From positions 1-33,486 of the forward strand of contig DASPLX010000090.1 of the NCBI GenBank assembly GCA_035627375.1: a stretch of DNA of 33,486 nucleotides. Direction: 5' to 3'. Below are positions 32,446 to 33,486 of this stretch, piece by piece; the stretch's first letter is position 1, and each line of letters starts with the position of its first letter. The position numbers and the translations under genes were made by a program. Source of the DNA: DASPLX01 sp035627375 (lineage in GTDB: Bacteria; Pseudomonadota; Gammaproteobacteria; Burkholderiales; Burkholderiaceae_D). The notes below the pieces were generated by a model, which was not told where the DNA came from, did no database searches, and worked only from the letters and a program-made list of their open reading frames with translations.

Positions 32446-33360
32446 ATGGCGTCGCACGCTGATGCAGATCAACGGATGCAAGTCCATGCATCGCATGCCG
32501 CGCAAAGAATTCTCACGAAACCGGTACGCGCACCAGTCATGAATCGCCTCGACAATCTCCATTCCCCTACTGTCTTGGCTGCCCCGGCCGCAGATGCATG
32601 CCAGGATGGTTTCACCGAACAGGAAGTCCGCCATGCACTGGCCCTCGTCCTCGCGAGCGACATGTTCGCCAAGTGTCACCGCTTGCGGCGCTTGCTGCAT
32701 TACCTGGTCGAGAAGCGCCTGTGCGGGGCGCCCGCCGATACCAGCGAATACGCGATCGGCATCGAAGTATTCAACCGCCAGGCGAAATCCTACAACACGG
32801 GCGAAGATCCGATCGTGCGCGTGCAGATCGGCCGCTTGCGCGAACGGCTGCGCGCCTTGTACGCCAGCGGCCGCTTCGCATCCGAGATCGAGTTCTTCAT
32901 ACCGCGGGGGAATTATATGCCCACGATTCGACGAGCGACCGGCGCGCCGGCCGCTTCCCTCCGGCACGACTCGAAGATGTCGCTGGCGCTATTGCCGTTG
33001 ACCTGCATTTCCGACGACCGCGACGGCATGGCGTTCACGCGTGGCTTGAACGAAGAATTGGGCTACCAGTTGTTCTTGGAATTCGGCGATCGGATTCTGC
33101 CGCACGGCTTGCCGGCGGCGCCCCAGCATGCGACGGCGGCCGACTACGTCTTGCAGGGAAGCCTGCGTTTCGGCATGGGGTTGGCGCGCTTGTCGGTACG
33201 CCTGCTGGAAACCGCCACCGGCCGGATGGCATGGTCGACGCAATTCGACCGCCAGGCACCGTTCGGCATTTCGCAGCAGGAGGATCTGGCGTCGGTCATC
33301 CGCAACAGCCTCGCCGGGCATTTCAATACGGCAGCGGCGGTTCCGCGCGGAAGCGAATGA
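32446..33360 (+). CDS. TolB/FlgO-like protein with helical N-terminal domain
   Basis: This 304-aa protein has two parts. Residues about 55-163 form a helical, possibly DNA-binding domain (FTEQEVRHALALVLASDMF ... DPIVRVQIGRLRERLRALY ... FIPRGNYMPTIRR), which I recognise from large adenylate-cyclase-like and TolB-like proteins. Residues about 178-295 resemble the TolB/FlgO N-terminal alpha/beta domain (LALLPLTCISDDRDGMAFTRGLNEELG; DYVLQGSLRFGMGLARLSVRLLETATG). No signal peptide or membrane segment is visible, and no TPR tail or catalytic domain follows, so it is short compared with relatives. Start codons at 32446, 32475 and 32539 are possible; none has a clear ribosome site, and I chose the first. 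It is divergent from the sigma54 activator, and its 3' end overlaps a convergent gene by 38 nt. Confidence 0.75.
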   Translation: MASHADADQRMQVHASHAAQRILTKPVRAPVMNRLDNLHSPTVLAAPAADACQDGFTEQEVRHALALVLASDMFAKCHRLRRLLHYLVEKRLCGAPADTSEYAIGIEVFNRQAKSYNTGEDPIVRVQIGRLRERLRALYASGRFASEIEFFIPRGNYMPTIRRATGAPAASLRHDSKMSLALLPLTCISDDRDGMAFTRGLNEELGYQLFLEFGDRILPHGLPAAPQHATAADYVLQGSLRFGMGLARLSVRLLETATGRMAWSTQFDRQAPFGISQQEDLASVIRNSLAGHFNTAAAVPRGSE

Positions 33361-33486
33361 TGTAATTCAAATAGAGATTCACCGGCCGCGTCTCGGTGGA
33401 CGTGCGGGGCGCCGAGGCGTTCGACGGATCCGCGACGTAACCTGTCGTCACCGCGCTCTGCTGCGCGTCATAGGTGATCTCCGGCC
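33323..33486 (-). CDS. 3' end of a gene with tail-collar-like C-terminus (partial)
   Basis: Only the last 53 codons are in the window; the gene continues to the right. The reading frame, from the window edge to TGA at 33323-33325, begins PEITYDAQQSAVTTGY and ends with TETRPVNLYLNYIIRF followed by a short tail. The ETRPxNxxLxYIIxF ending is typical of phage tail-collar and microcystin-dependent-protein-like (Mdp) proteins. Its last 38 nt overlap the TolB-like gene in convergent orientation. The family call rests on this short motif alone and could be wrong. If right, a tail-fibre-like product may lie next to the kinase/sigma54 module. Confidence 0.5.
   Translation of the reverse strand, partial: PEITYDAQQSAVTTGYVADPSNASAPRTSTETRPVNLYLNYIIRFRAEPPLPY

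Overview
The window is high-GC chromosomal DNA from a Gram-negative betaproteobacterium, most likely Burkholderiales and probably Oxalobacteraceae. This assignment rests on protein style and on the hemA-prfA / prmC / grxD / ubiX neighbourhood. It is an inference from recognised families, not from a database search. Nearly the whole window is coding. The clear non-coding elements are one tRNA, two strong terminators, a short non-autonomous mobile element and a few regulatory stretches.

Left part (1-8461, all minus strand). At the edge lies the truncated 5' end of an OLD-type ATPase gene, next to an inverted repeat that may belong to a mobile element. Then come an M61 peptidase, a DUF3429 membrane protein and a molybdenum hydroxylase group: a MocA-like nucleotidyltransferase, a Tat-exported Mo-binding large subunit and a 2Fe-2S small subunit. 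A periplasmic DsbC with its own terminator and a UbiH-type flavin hydroxylase follow. tRNA-Phe (8593-8668) sits on the plus strand with a near-consensus promoter and a 15-bp-stem terminator.

Middle part (8753-18376). On the minus strand are a hybrid sensor kinase, an aminotransferase-fold protein in which the PLP lysine reads Gln, and a small HTH regulator with a GTG start. Divergent from these is a signalling operon: OmpR-type response regulator, secreted LysM/FecR/FN3-like protein and CHASE2 sensor kinase. A 281-bp multi-hairpin element with 30-bp terminal inverted repeats and a CTAG duplication has inserted exactly between the stop of the FecR gene and the start of the kinase gene.

Housekeeping block (18490-27811, plus strand): hemA, prfA, dsbB, prmC, a DUF885 lipoprotein-like or secreted metallopeptidase-like protein, tex, grxD and ubiX. 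It covers tetrapyrrole synthesis, translation termination and release-factor methylation, disulfide formation, Fe-S delivery and ubiquinone cofactor synthesis.

Right end (27946-33486). This is the least familiar part. A membrane Ser/Thr kinase with TPRs (HGD instead of HRD) overlaps by 4 bp an unrecognised 180-aa protein. Converging on them is a sigma54 activator with a degenerate FHA-like N-terminus and two C-terminal HTH segments. Divergent from the activator is a TolB/FlgO-like protein with a helical N-terminal domain, behind a nested palindrome and a sigma54-like -24/-12 site. The window ends in the C-terminus of a convergent gene that resembles tail-collar-type proteins. Together these look like a kinase / phosphopeptide reader / sigma54 control module whose output is not visible. 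It is my best candidate for an undescribed system.
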